Positions 15,850 through 24,038 of a stretch of DNA of 39,377 nucleotides are shown here, piece after piece. Position 1 is the first letter of the stretch. Each line of letters begins with the position of its first letter. Origin of the DNA: Dyadobacter fermentans (GTDB lineage Bacteria; Bacteroidota; Bacteroidia; Cytophagales; Spirosomataceae); the NCBI RefSeq assembly GCF_019924045.1, contig NZ_JAHXBN010000031.1, positions 1 to 39,377 of the forward strand, given 5' to 3'. The position numbers and the translations under genes are program-made. The notes beneath the pieces are model-generated. The model saw only the letters and a list, made by a program, of their open reading frames with translations, was not told where the DNA came from and made no database searches.

Positions 15850-16947
15850 ATGAAAAAGTTTTGTATACTGGCGCTGGCAGGCTTGGGGGGCCTGTCTTCA
15901 TGCAAAAAGGAACCGGCAAGTGTTAAGGTGACCACCCAAGCCATCAATGAAGCTGTTTACGCCTCCGGGGAGATCATGCCCGCGGATTATGAGGTGATGA
16001 AGGCCGTCACCAGCGAGCATATCCTGAAAATCCTGGTTGCACAGGGAGATCAGGTCCAAAAAGGCCAGGTATTGGCGGTGTTGGGGCAGCCCAGTCAAAA
16101 TACCCAGCTGGACATACTCGGCAAACAGCTCCGGCTCGCGCGCCAAAATGCATCCGACAGCTCGGCGAGGGCGCGGGAGCTGAGGCAAAAGGCGGTTTTG
16201 GCTAGGAAGCAATACGAGCAGGATTCGGCAGAAGCCCAAAATTACCGGGAGCTTGCGGCGGAAAAGGCCGTTCCGGCCCAGGAAGCCGAGCATCGGGCCA
16301 TCAAGGCCCGGGCAAGCCTGACCGAATACAACAATCTGCAATACCAGTATCAGGCGCTGCTCGACGACCAAAAGGAAAATGTGCTTTCGGTGAGCAGCCA
16401 GCTTGCGCAGCTGCGCGAGCTCAGGGAAACCCATATGCTTACCAGCAATATTGACGGCAAAGTGTTCAGCATTTATCACACCAAAGGCGGCACAGTGACG
16501 GCCGGCGAGCCGATCATGTTGACTGGCAGCACTGGCCAGTTCAAACTGGAACTGCTGGTAGATGAAAGGGATATTGCCCAGGTGAAGCTGGGGCAAAAGG
16601 TCTTTTTTGAAACCGATGCCTTTGCAGGGAAACAGTTCACCGCAACGGTAAGCAAAATTGTGCCGGTAATCCAAAAGGAAAACCGCAGTTTCAAAGTAGA
16701 AGCCAGTGTAGCAGGTACCGCTGGTTTCTTCCCCCAGTCTTCCGTCGAGGCCAATATCCTCATACGCCAGGGCAATGCGCTGGCCATACCCAGCACATTT
16801 CTGCTGCCGGGCGACTCGGTATGGGTGGCAGGAGCTGGCGGCAAGGTTGTCAAACAGAAATTGAATGCTGGCGTGAGAAGCGGTCAATGGACCGAGATTA
16901 AAGGCGGGTTGAAAGCCGGTGACCTTGTTTATGAAAAAGCCCCATAA
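15850..16947 (+). CDS. HlyD/MacA-like periplasmic adaptor lipoprotein
   Basis: Membrane-fusion protein linking the ABC permease to the TolC-like channel, 365 aa. The signal peptide ends in a lipobox (GGLSSC, Cys ~18). A lipoyl/barrel-sandwich half-motif follows (ILKILVAQGDQVQKGQVLAV), then a long alpha-hairpin (~85-190, coiled coil rich in Ala, Gln and Arg), the second lipoyl half (THMLTSNIDGKVFSIYHTKG), a beta-barrel (DERDIAQVKLGQKVFFETDA) and a C-terminal domain. ATG 15850 gives a proper lipoprotein signal; the open frame upstream to 15817 lies within the tolC-like gene. It is 5 bp from the next gene. Confidence 0.9.
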   Translation: MKKFCILALAGLGGLSSCKKEPASVKVTTQAINEAVYASGEIMPADYEVMKAVTSEHILKILVAQGDQVQKGQVLAVLGQPSQNTQLDILGKQLRLARQNASDSSARARELRQKAVLARKQYEQDSAEAQNYRELAAEKAVPAQEAEHRAIKARASLTEYNNLQYQYQALLDDQKENVLSVSSQLAQLRELRETHMLTSNIDGKVFSIYHTKGGTVTAGEPIMLTGSTGQFKLELLVDERDIAQVKLGQKVFFETDAFAGKQFTATVSKIVPVIQKENRSFKVEASVAGTAGFFPQSSVEANILIRQGNALAIPSTFLLPGDSVWVAGAGGKVVKQKLNAGVRSGQWTEIKGGLKAGDLVYEKAP

Positions 16948-16952
16948 CGGAT

Positions 16953-18218
16953 ATGAAAAAGCGGCTCACCAATATCGCTTTGTCGGCATCTATCGCCGCC
17001 ACTTATATGAAGGCCAAGCTGCGGCAGACGCTGATTGCCACCGCAGGCGTAGCGTTCGGTATTACCGTGTTCATTTTTATGGTTAGCTTTATCCAGGGTA
17101 CCAACGAGTATACCCAGGATGTGGTGTTCCAGCAATCGCCCCATCTTCGAATGTACAACGAAGTGCAGATAGCGGACCAATCGTTGCTGGACAGGCGCTT
17201 TCCGAACGGCATCAACCAGGTGCATCATCAGAAACCCAAAGACATACTGCTTAATTTAAAAGACGTCAACCAGGTGCTGGACGAGCTGCGGGCCGATCCG
17301 CGTGTTCAGGCCGCCTCGGGGGCAATTACCACGCAGGTATTTTTCCGGCTTGGCTCTTCTTCGCTAAACGGCAAAATCAATGGAGTAGACCTGGAAAGGG
17401 AAGACCAGCTATTTAATCTTTCCAGTAAAGTCATCGAAGGCAGTTACGAGGAAGTCAACGTTAAAACCAATAGCATCCTGATGGGTGTAGGGCTGGCCAA
17501 ACGGCTGAACGTAACGACCGGCGACCAGATTCTTCTAACCACCGAAAAAGGCGGAAATTTTCCTGTGATAGTCGCCGGGATTTTTAAAACCGGCCTCACC
17601 GACATTGATAAGCAGCAATGCTATGCCAGCATTAAAACGGTCCAGAAACTGCTGGGTGTGCCCGCATCCTATCTGACAGAGATTAAGGTCAAACTTTTCG
17701 ACAAAGAATTGGCCCCGGAGATCTCGCAACAGTGGCAGGCAAGGTATCATTATCAAGGCTCGGACTGGAAAAAGGACAACGCCTCTCTTTTGGAAGGGGA
17801 TGTGCTCAGAAGAATGATCGTTTACGGTGTGGCGGGTACGATTCTGCTGGTCGCCGGTTTTGGCATCTTCAATATTCTGACGATGATGATCTATGAAAAA
17901 ATGAAGGAGATCGCCATCCTGAAAGCAACCGGCTTTTCCGATTCGGATGTCAGGGGCATCTTCCTAACGCAGGCGCTGGTGATCGGAGCTGCCGGCGCGG
18001 TGATGGGCCTGGTGTTTGGTTTTTTGATCTCCTATGCGGTATCCAAAGTCCCGTTTAACAGCGACGTAATGATCACGCTCGATCATTTGCCGGTCAGCTT
18101 CAAACCTGTTTACTACATCACCGGCTTTACATTCGGTATACTGACGACGGCTCTGTCGGGATATTTGCCATCCAGAAAAGCCGCGAAGATGGACCCCATT
18201 TCCATTTTAAGAGGATAG
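16953..18218 (+). CDS. ABC transporter permease, MacB/FtsX type
   Basis: Inner-membrane permease of a MacB-like exporter, 421 aa. TM1 is near residues 25-48 (TLIATAGVAFGITVFIFMVS), followed by a large periplasmic MacB-type core domain (~60-275) and three C-terminal TM helices in an FtsX domain (GVAGTILLVAGFGIFNILTM, EKMKEIAILKATGFSDSDVR). Unlike MacB proper, the ATPase is a separate protein encoded 4 bp downstream. The EKxKEIAILKATG coupling motif is intact. It exports an unknown substrate together with the adaptor and channel encoded upstream. Confidence 0.92.
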   Translation: MKKRLTNIALSASIAATYMKAKLRQTLIATAGVAFGITVFIFMVSFIQGTNEYTQDVVFQQSPHLRMYNEVQIADQSLLDRRFPNGINQVHHQKPKDILLNLKDVNQVLDELRADPRVQAASGAITTQVFFRLGSSSLNGKINGVDLEREDQLFNLSSKVIEGSYEEVNVKTNSILMGVGLAKRLNVTTGDQILLTTEKGGNFPVIVAGIFKTGLTDIDKQQCYASIKTVQKLLGVPASYLTEIKVKLFDKELAPEISQQWQARYHYQGSDWKKDNASLLEGDVLRRMIVYGVAGTILLVAGFGIFNILTMMIYEKMKEIAILKATGFSDSDVRGIFLTQALVIGAAGAVMGLVFGFLISYAVSKVPFNSDVMITLDHLPVSFKPVYYITGFTFGILTTALSGYLPSRKAAKMDPISILRG

Positions 18219-18222
18219 TCCC

Positions 18223-18897
18223 ATGAACGTGCTCGAAGTTGCAAACCTGAATAAGTATTTTACAGAACCTGTCCGCAACCAGGTACTCAAAGGTGTCGGC
18301 TTCCAGGTGAAGGCAGGTGAATTCGTTGCTATCACGGGTAAGTCGGGCAGCGGGAAATCAACCTTACTATACCTGCTCTCCACGATGGATACCGACTTTG
18401 AAGGTAGTATCATGATCAACGGAGAACAGATGAAAGGCAAGGCGAACAGGTGGCTCGCCGCATTCCGGAACCAGCATATTGGCTTTGTGTTTCAATTTCA
18501 TTACCTGCTCCCCGAATTCACTTCCCTGGAAAATGTCATGCTGCCTGCCCGTAAGCTGGGAATATACTCCAAAGACCAGATCGAGCAGCGGGCTATGGAT
18601 TTATTAAAACTGCTGGAAGTGGACAGCCAGGCCGCCAAGCGGGCGGCACTGCTGTCGGGCGGACAGCAGCAGCGTGTCGCCATCGCCAGGGCGCTGATCA
18701 ACGACCCGTCGATTGTGATGGGCGACGAACCTACCGGTAACCTGGACAGTGCCAACAGTTCGACTGTTTTGGGCCTGTTCAAAGAGCTGGCCAAAGAAAG
18801 GCAGCAAACGGTCCTGGTCGTCACGCACGATGAAGACTTTGCACGCCGGGCCGACCGCAGAATCTACATGGCCGACGGTCAAATCGTGGAAGGCTGA
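18223..18897 (+). CDS. ABC transporter ATP-binding protein, LolD/MacB type
   Basis: ATPase of the efflux pump, 224 aa. Walker A is GKSGSGKSTL near residue 39, the signature motif LSGGQQQRVAIARAL near 143, Walker B VMGDEPTGNLD, and the H-loop VVTHDEDFARRADR. All catalytic positions are present. It is the last gene of the four-gene operon. A decayed copy of its 3' end lies at 30662-30745. Confidence 0.94.
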   Translation: MNVLEVANLNKYFTEPVRNQVLKGVGFQVKAGEFVAITGKSGSGKSTLLYLLSTMDTDFEGSIMINGEQMKGKANRWLAAFRNQHIGFVFQFHYLLPEFTSLENVMLPARKLGIYSKDQIEQRAMDLLKLLEVDSQAAKRAALLSGGQQQRVAIARALINDPSIVMGDEPTGNLDSANSSTVLGLFKELAKERQQTVLVVTHDEDFARRADRRIYMADGQIVEG

Positions 18898-19018
18898 GGA
18901 AGCCGAATCCCCGATTCACACAAACTGAGCGAAAGCTGTTTAGGCCCTTACGCGGCGTGTTTGTTTAACATCGGAATTTGAGCGTTTGACCGTTTTGAGC
19001 CCAGGTATTTTAGCCAAT

Positions 19019-19513
19019 TCAAATGTAATGATTACCCATAACTTTTGACGGGAAACCAAACACCCGTTTGCGTAAACCAGAAAGCCACATTGCAGTTAAC
19101 CGGGATGGTTTGATTGCCAATAGTGCACTCAACCATGCCGGCCGGTTCGTCTCATTGTTGTTAACGGTTGCAAATGGTAGCCTTTTCCTTAGCCTGCCGA
19201 AATTCTGTTGGCCTGTTATTTTACCTATGTGGGCTTGCCTGGAAAACAGGACTTCGACAGCGGCGCCCGACAGTCTGACTACATCTTCGTGCAATGAATT
19301 CTCCAGCACTTCGGGGTCGTAAGACAGGTGGTTACGGTCAATAATTTGCTTTAATGCACAGACGGCATAGTCATAAATCTCCTGTGAAAGCTGATCACAT
19401 AATGCGCACCGGTCTATGAGCTTTTCGGGAAGCAGGATATCCCGCTGTTTCATCTGCTGAATTTTATTTTGTGTTTCAGCAATGACTTGGTTTTTAATTT
19501 CAGTAACGGTCAT
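19019..19513 (-). CDS. Hypothetical protein, unrecognised
   Basis: 164 aa. The N-terminal half (1-~85) is helical and polar with a CALCDQL segment and looks like real coding sequence. The C-terminal ~60 residues (basic, FGRLRKRLPFATV, RPAWLSALLAIKPSR) are less convincing and could reflect a frameshifted or eroded end. No signal peptide or TM helix. It stands alone between the efflux operon and the resolvase-like gene, facing away from the latter. Family unknown. Confidence 0.4.
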   Translation of the reverse strand: MTVTEIKNQVIAETQNKIQQMKQRDILLPEKLIDRCALCDQLSQEIYDYAVCALKQIIDRNHLSYDPEVLENSLHEDVVRLSGAAVEVLFSRQAHIGKITGQQNFGRLRKRLPFATVNNNETNRPAWLSALLAIKPSRLTAMWLSGLRKRVFGFPSKVMGNHYI

Positions 19514-19763
19514 CGTGGGTGCTATTTAGGTGAGTTGTAAGGTAGTTTACTCTTCAATCTCATAAAATTTACCCATAATTTCAAGTAGCCCGGAACGGAG
19601 TGCAACCGCCCAATATTTCACTTGCGACCAAATGAACTTGCAGGGCTATACGCAAGCCAGTGACACTGCTTAATGCCAGTAAATTTTAATTTTTTTCTAA
19701 TGTCGCCCAGGGCGCGTGCCAGTGCCAGGTGGCTACTTTTGGTACGGACTATTAATAATACAG

Positions 19764-20066
19764 ATGCTATTTGGATTCGTGCCCTTCGAGGCAGACAATA
19801 CCTGCGCCGAAAACCTTCTCATTGCCGGATGCCACAAAATTATCGTAGGACCAGAGAGCAACAACGAGGCAGCACTCCGGGGCCTTATCGGTGGTCTCTG
19901 CGAGAAAGATATGCTCGTCTTTTGCAAGCTGGATCATCTGGGCTCAATGACTGATTTGATTCAGATTGCCATTGAGCTCGGAAAGAAAAAAGCGCATTTG
20001 AAAGTGGTTGCACAGGATATAGACACGCTCCGCGATTCCTTACGTTATCTGCACCATGGTATTTAA
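19764..20066 (+). CDS. Resolvase-fold protein lacking catalytic residues (recombinase-like, probably inactive)
   Basis: About 100 aa from ATG 19764. The chain follows the N-terminal domain of serine recombinases: MLFGF near the usual M.(Y/F)GYARVS, NLLIAGCHKI (usual L..AGC..I), ALRGLIGGLCEKDMLVFCKL (usual R..L..LL..L..GD.LVVWKL), LDHLGSMTDLIQIAIEL and a terminal DIDT. The nucleophile Ser region ARVST reads FVPFE, and the Arg residues of LDRLGR are His and Ser. There is no helix-turn-helix tail. It is either a decayed resolvase or a domesticated fold; the ORF has stayed open, which leaves the second possible. Confidence 0.6.
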   Translation: MLFGFVPFEADNTCAENLLIAGCHKIIVGPESNNEAALRGLIGGLCEKDMLVFCKLDHLGSMTDLIQIAIELGKKKAHLKVVAQDIDTLRDSLRYLHHGI

Positions 20067-20344
20067 AATGTGAAGCTCATCCCCTTGAACTTCTTTTTTG
20101 ATACGCAGTACGGCCTGTATGAAACCTTGATGGTCATCTGCAAACAGTGCATTTGTCACGATATATAGGATCATTCGTCGAGAAAATATTCAAATTCGTC
20201 GAAAAATTGAATTACCAAGTAACCCGAAGTTTTCAGGATAAGCAACAAATCGTTAGAATTGTCCCCTGTTGACATCGTTTAGTTACAAATAGATCTGAAG
20301 CTGATAATTTACTATAATATCATTTTTAATCTCAGGCAATAAAA

Positions 20345-20379
20345 AACCTACCCGGGGCTGGACACCATTCAGGTAGGTT
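20345..20379 (-). terminator. Hairpin with U-run on the minus strand, in the leader of the module lipoprotein
   Basis: Arms AACCTACC (20345-20352) and GGTAGGTT (20372-20379) flank a 19-nt loop. Read on the minus strand the second arm is followed by TTTTATTGCC, the form of an intrinsic terminator, yet no minus-strand gene is present to the right. On the plus strand it lies ~44 bp before the lipoprotein start and could be a leader structure. The remaining gap 20067-20422 is AT-rich with no gene. Confidence 0.5.
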
Positions 20380-20422
20380 ATAAGTCAGTTTAACTATTTC
20401 TCAATTAAACCGCAGTAAATTT

Positions 20423-21718
20423 ATGAAACGAGCGCACTTTATCCAAAGTATGCTAACATTAACGGGCACGGCCTTTATCTACGCATGTAAAGACGTTGTC
20501 GATGGGATCGAGGAACCTGCGCCCGGGCCTTACGCTTCACCAACGATCGAAGGTGCAAAAAAATGGTTTAGCGATAGCTACCAAACGGTTATGGCTAATG
20601 CCAGAACCCAGAAAACGTCTGTGGATAGGACACTCGACTGGGATAATTCCAAAAAAGTCAAAAAGGGGAAACATGATTTTATTTGGGTCCCTGTCACTTA
20701 CGAAGGCGATCAGCTAGGGACTGCCCTGTTAATGTGGCGGGAAGGCGAAGAATATGTCCAGAGACTGGCTCAATATCTCAGTTGGTCGATCAGTGAAGGT
20801 TTTATTGCCTACCGTAAACCCAACGGAGAATATGATGGTTTTTTGGCTCAAATGGCGTTTGACCCAACCATGACAGATTTGAGCAAGCCCATCGACGTTG
20901 CCAAGTTCACCGGTATGGTTGTCAACGCCGATCTAAATGAGAAGCCCCTTCGCTCATGGCGCTTCTTGGAGGGGAAAATGATAAGCTACTCAAACCCAGA
21001 CAGTGGAAAATTAGAAAAAGAGAAAGAGAAAGGGGCCAGAACGGACTGCTATACCTATTACACCACCTATACCAGCGTGTGGGGGCAATCCTGTGGTATG
21101 AATTGCCACGAAGTGTTCTATACGGTCCATTCGGTTCCTCATACTTTTGGTTGTGGAGATGCTAATGGTAGCGATCCGGGCTATATGGGAAGTGGCGCAA
21201 ACAATTCCGGCGACTGGTACGGATACGGATCGGGCGGTGGCACCCCGCCGCCACAACCATCACCCATCACCAACAAAATCCAACTTGCCACTAATGCAAA
21301 TAGCTGGGAGCGCACCGAATTCAATAAACGATTGACGGATATAATGTCTGCAGTTGGACTCGGGGTTTCCACTTTGGACATTTCATTAGCCAAAGCCACC
21401 ACAATTGCAAATGCGTTAAGCCTCTCAAACACGGGGGTGAAAGTAGCTTTGGTACCCACGGTGACAGGAATTGCAGGAACAGCAACTGGAATTGGGCTTA
21501 TCACCAGTGCTTATTCTCTTGCCATTGGCATAAAAAAGGATGGATATGACGCCTGGGGACAAGATGGGTTAAATACTATTGCTGTACTCGCTGGTATAGG
21601 TGCTTTGGCAACTTTAGCCAGCCCCATCGGATGGTGGACAATTACATTCTCTCTGGCCTCTTCCGGGATTTCTGTTGGTATTGCCGTTTATGATGAGTAT
21701 ACAAAAAATAATCCTTAG
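20423..21718 (+). CDS. Module lipoprotein with Cys motif, Gly/Pro linker and hydrophobic C-terminus (copy 1)
   Basis: 431 aa. The signal has a lipobox (TLTGTAFIYAC, Cys22) followed by KDVVD, an acidic stretch like the lipoprotein export signals that place Bacteroidota lipoproteins on the cell surface. Domain A (~45-205) carries KVKKGKHDFIWVPVTY, WREGEEYV, LSWSISEGFI and FTGMVV. A four-Cys segment follows (C-x14-C-x3-C-x15-C, with QSCGMNC), then a Gly/Pro linker (~245-285) and a C-terminal domain (~290-431) with several Ala/Gly-rich hydrophobic helices and SPIGWW. The protein at 32149-33393 is alike in every part. The small 3-TM gene starts 17 bp later. No known family; a membrane-active effector is an inference. 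Confidence 0.8.
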   Translation: MKRAHFIQSMLTLTGTAFIYACKDVVDGIEEPAPGPYASPTIEGAKKWFSDSYQTVMANARTQKTSVDRTLDWDNSKKVKKGKHDFIWVPVTYEGDQLGTALLMWREGEEYVQRLAQYLSWSISEGFIAYRKPNGEYDGFLAQMAFDPTMTDLSKPIDVAKFTGMVVNADLNEKPLRSWRFLEGKMISYSNPDSGKLEKEKEKGARTDCYTYYTTYTSVWGQSCGMNCHEVFYTVHSVPHTFGCGDANGSDPGYMGSGANNSGDWYGYGSGGGTPPPQPSPITNKIQLATNANSWERTEFNKRLTDIMSAVGLGVSTLDISLAKATTIANALSLSNTGVKVALVPTVTGIAGTATGIGLITSAYSLAIGIKKDGYDAWGQDGLNTIAVLAGIGALATLASPIGWWTITFSLASSGISVGIAVYDEYTKNNP

Positions 21719-21735
21719 CAAATAATAGACTCTAT

Positions 21736-22149
21736 ATGTTGATAAGAATACTAAATGATGTTAAAGCAGGTCATTACTTCTGGATGAGGCGGAACGCTGA
21801 GGTAAATAGAGCACGTTCTGCTAACCGAGGAATTATTTTCTATACATTGTTTGTGTATTACACAGTTTTGTCAATTATAGGGGCAGCGTTGTTCTACAGA
21901 TTTTTCGGCTCTTCATTTATTGATCATGGCCTATTAATAAATGCATTGGAATTCTTCACGCCCTATCTGACAATATACTTTTTGTTTATTAGTCCGGGAC
22001 TGGATGAAGTGATCGATGAAGATATTGAAGAACTTGAAAAGACAAGAAAGAAGAGTATCGCGAAAAGATATTTTATTGTAGCGGCGCTGTTAGTTGCTTC
22101 TGTTGGCTTCATTTATAATTTGATAATGGGAATCGACATAATTAAATAA
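21736..22149 (+). CDS. 3-TM small membrane protein, partner of module lipoprotein (copy 1)
   Basis: 137 aa. N-terminus LIRILNDVKAGHYFWMRRNA shares the family pattern L.ND...G.YF with 10797-11201 and 31680-32090. TM helices lie near 36-57, 70-90 and 113-132, with an acidic/basic loop DEVIDEDIEELEKTRKKS before the last. It starts 17 bp after the lipoprotein stop, so the two are cotranscribed and probably work together. The stop codon lies in the left arm of a bidirectional terminator. An immunity or chaperone-like role would fit the layout but is not shown by the sequence. Confidence 0.8.
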   Translation: MLIRILNDVKAGHYFWMRRNAEVNRARSANRGIIFYTLFVYYTVLSIIGAALFYRFFGSSFIDHGLLINALEFFTPYLTIYFLFISPGLDEVIDEDIEELEKTRKKSIAKRYFIVAALLVASVGFIYNLIMGIDIIK

Positions 22150-22175
22150 GTTACACCTCTTGGTGTAACTTATTT
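22144..22175. terminator. Bidirectional terminator between convergent genes
   Basis: Perfect 14-bp arms AAATAAGTTACACC (22144-22157) and GGTGTAACTTATTT (22162-22175) enclose a TCTT loop. The arms include the stop codons of both convergent genes (TAA at 22147-22149 on + and TAA at 22172-22170 on -). T-runs follow on either strand, so it can end transcripts from both sides. Confidence 0.85.
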
Positions 22176-22949
22176 AGCCCAACTGGAGATTTCCGCCAGG
22201 AGTTGATCTCTTCCCATAGCACGAATTCGCTCAAACTCTGAAATCTGCGCGCTCCTATGCTCGTTGGATAGATAGTTACTATTTTTCCCTCTGGGATGAT
22301 ATAAATGAAACATAGGCCCGTTCGTTCGCCTAACCTTTTTTCCTAAGATTTTCCATCGCTCTACCCGCTCCCCATCTTCCTGGCCCCAACCATAGAAATT
22401 TTCGTTCTCCCCGCCACATTCATGGTAATCCGACAGCCTTGCTACGAAGCCGCCGCCACAGGCAGTAGACGTATATGGCAGTAACATACCCTCCTTATTC
22501 TCAATTAGGTAATCAATATTTCTGTTTTCAAAGAAATTAATCCTATGACTTATCCCTATGTCCAGAAAATGGCCATCATAGGGAAAGACAAAATCATAAT
22601 TGTGCTGTCTTAATCCCTCAACGGATGAAAGCAGCTGATTGGGGTGGACAATCACATCACTGTCCCAAACTGCGATGTGATCGGTAGAGACCATTCCTGC
22701 CAAAATATTGAGGTACCTTGTGCGATGAAAAACCGGGTCGCTATCCTCAATGAAGACATATTGGGCTCGACCTTTTATAACTCCCTCTATGATTCCGCTT
22801 CTCAGCTTGTCGGCTTCCAGGACGATGATGTTTGTTCTAAAAACAGAGGTCAGGTAATCGAGAACCATGCCGATATTTTCCAGTCTTTCAAAACAATCAA
22901 TCCGGGTAGGGATTACAAACGTAGTGTCCTCTAAAAGAATTTTATTCAT
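22170..22949 (-). CDS. Glycosyltransferase, GT2-like N-terminus with GT7C (galactosyltransferase-like) motif (copy 1)
   Basis: About 259 aa, cytoplasmic. It begins TFVIPTRIDCFERLENIG, typical of family-2 folds, has the metal-binding DxD in AVWDSDVIVH, and a C-terminal galactosyltransferase-like segment GGGFVARLSDYHECGG then FYGWGQEDGERVERW, ending with a HLYHPRG motif. ATG 22949 is chosen over 22985 because it matches the paralogue at 30843-31649. It faces the module lipoprotein pair, whereas in the second copy the three genes are co-directional. The acceptor is unknown; modification of the lipoprotein or of a surface glycan is possible. Confidence 0.85.
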   Translation of the reverse strand: MNKILLEDTTFVIPTRIDCFERLENIGMVLDYLTSVFRTNIIVLEADKLRSGIIEGVIKGRAQYVFIEDSDPVFHRTRYLNILAGMVSTDHIAVWDSDVIVHPNQLLSSVEGLRQHNYDFVFPYDGHFLDIGISHRINFFENRNIDYLIENKEGMLLPYTSTACGGGFVARLSDYHECGGENENFYGWGQEDGERVERWKILGKKVRRTNGPMFHLYHPRGKNSNYLSNEHRSAQISEFERIRAMGRDQLLAEISSWAK

Positions 22950-23130
22950 AATTCGTTGCGTCAGAAATCGGCCTGAATATGGCAATTAAAGTCGAGATGA
23001 CCACAATTTCATCATCCCATATTACCATCAAAACATAGTAGCCAAAGGGATATTCTCACACCAGTTCCCGCAAAACATCTCACGGCTGATCAATGGTTAG
23101 ATTATGTATAAGAAACGGCAGACCACGCTT
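22942..23130 (-). pseudogene. Possible remnant of a RelE/ParE-like toxin gene
   Basis: A minus-strand frame reads ..DVLRELV, stop, EYPFGYYVLMVIWDDEIVV and runs into the glycosyltransferase start. The YPFGYYVL..I.DDEIVV part resembles the last strands of RelE/ParE toxins (YR..Y.I.DDEI.VL). Two in-frame TGA codons interrupt it and no antitoxin gene is present. The match is short, so this is tentative. Confidence 0.2.
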
Positions 23131-23191
23131 TCTGATGATATAACTTGTAACAGAATCTAGGCAAATGATGCAAGGTTAGATCCGATACGTG

Positions 23192-23818
23192 TCAATCCAA
23201 CCGATCGGTCACAGGGATCAGGGGAATTCGTTGAATTCTATATTCAACCCGCACATTTTTGAAATATTCCTGAATGGCCCGCATCCCTTTTGTTTTAAAG
23301 GGCAGAGCGAAGTGGCCACCATTAGCAAGATAATAGCTCACAAACCCCAGGTTCAATCTTGTATTATTGGAATACACCACAATTCTGTCAATATCTCCGT
23401 CTTTTAAACGTAAGGTGAAATCTTTAAGATGCACCTCCAGCTCATGCTCCTTCGGAAATGTCTCGATGGTGATATGTCTGGCGAATTTCCAATGATTCAG
23501 ATCCACCGCAACAATCATAATCCCGAGGCCTGTCACGATGAGTCCTAATAGCGACATCAGTAACCGCCCAAGTTCCGGATTAGGAGTCGCAAAACGAACA
23601 AAAATCACACAATATGCCGAAAAGCCACCGAACAGAAGTGCATGTAGCGCATAGAAGCTCTCAAAGCTGACAAAAAAGGACCATGCAGTGGTTTCATACA
23701 CCCTGTTGACCTTTAATGGCGAACGGCTACCGATACTATCACGTGTAGACTGAAGCATTCGCCACATCAGCCAACCCATAGGAACGAATACTATCAAAAA
23801 AACTATCAGCGGCTCCAT
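23192..23818 (-). CDS. Membrane protein with PH-like C-terminal domain
   Basis: About 208 aa from ATG 23818 (MEPLIVFLIVFVPMG); the open frame upstream to 23986 lacks protein-like character. TM helices lie near residues 3-20, 50-70 and 82-103. The remaining C-terminal ~100 residues are beta-rich (ITIETFPKEHELEVHLKDFT, RIVVYSNNTRL) and end in a helix (GMRAIQEYFKNV), a pattern like bacterial PH (bPH) domains. No family can be named with confidence. It is convergent with nothing nearby and 220 bp from the antiporter gene. Confidence 0.65.
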   Translation of the reverse strand: MEPLIVFLIVFVPMGWLMWRMLQSTRDSIGSRSPLKVNRVYETTAWSFFVSFESFYALHALLFGGFSAYCVIFVRFATPNPELGRLLMSLLGLIVTGLGIMIVAVDLNHWKFARHITIETFPKEHELEVHLKDFTLRLKDGDIDRIVVYSNNTRLNLGFVSYYLANGGHFALPFKTKGMRAIQEYFKNVRVEYRIQRIPLIPVTDRLD

Positions 23819-24038
23819 TCTTGGATTGTGAAGCAATATTGAACCAGGGCAGTAACCAGGAAAGTCATAAAGTGTAACAACAAATGTTCCCCGAAGCAAA
23901 TCCATGCCCGTTCGTAAATATACAGCCCACCTATGTGACCCACAAGAAATACCTGGCGCCAGACATTGTAAAAAGCCACAGGGCATTTATCTTGTGGTTC
24001 TACAATCAGGGCCTGTATATTAATTGGCCGGGCTTGGG

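Noticed and set aside
15898..16887. 329-codon minus-strand open frame opposite the adaptor gene
   Set aside because: Long because of codon-usage mirroring on the opposite strand of the HlyD-like gene; the plus-strand protein has complete family motifs.
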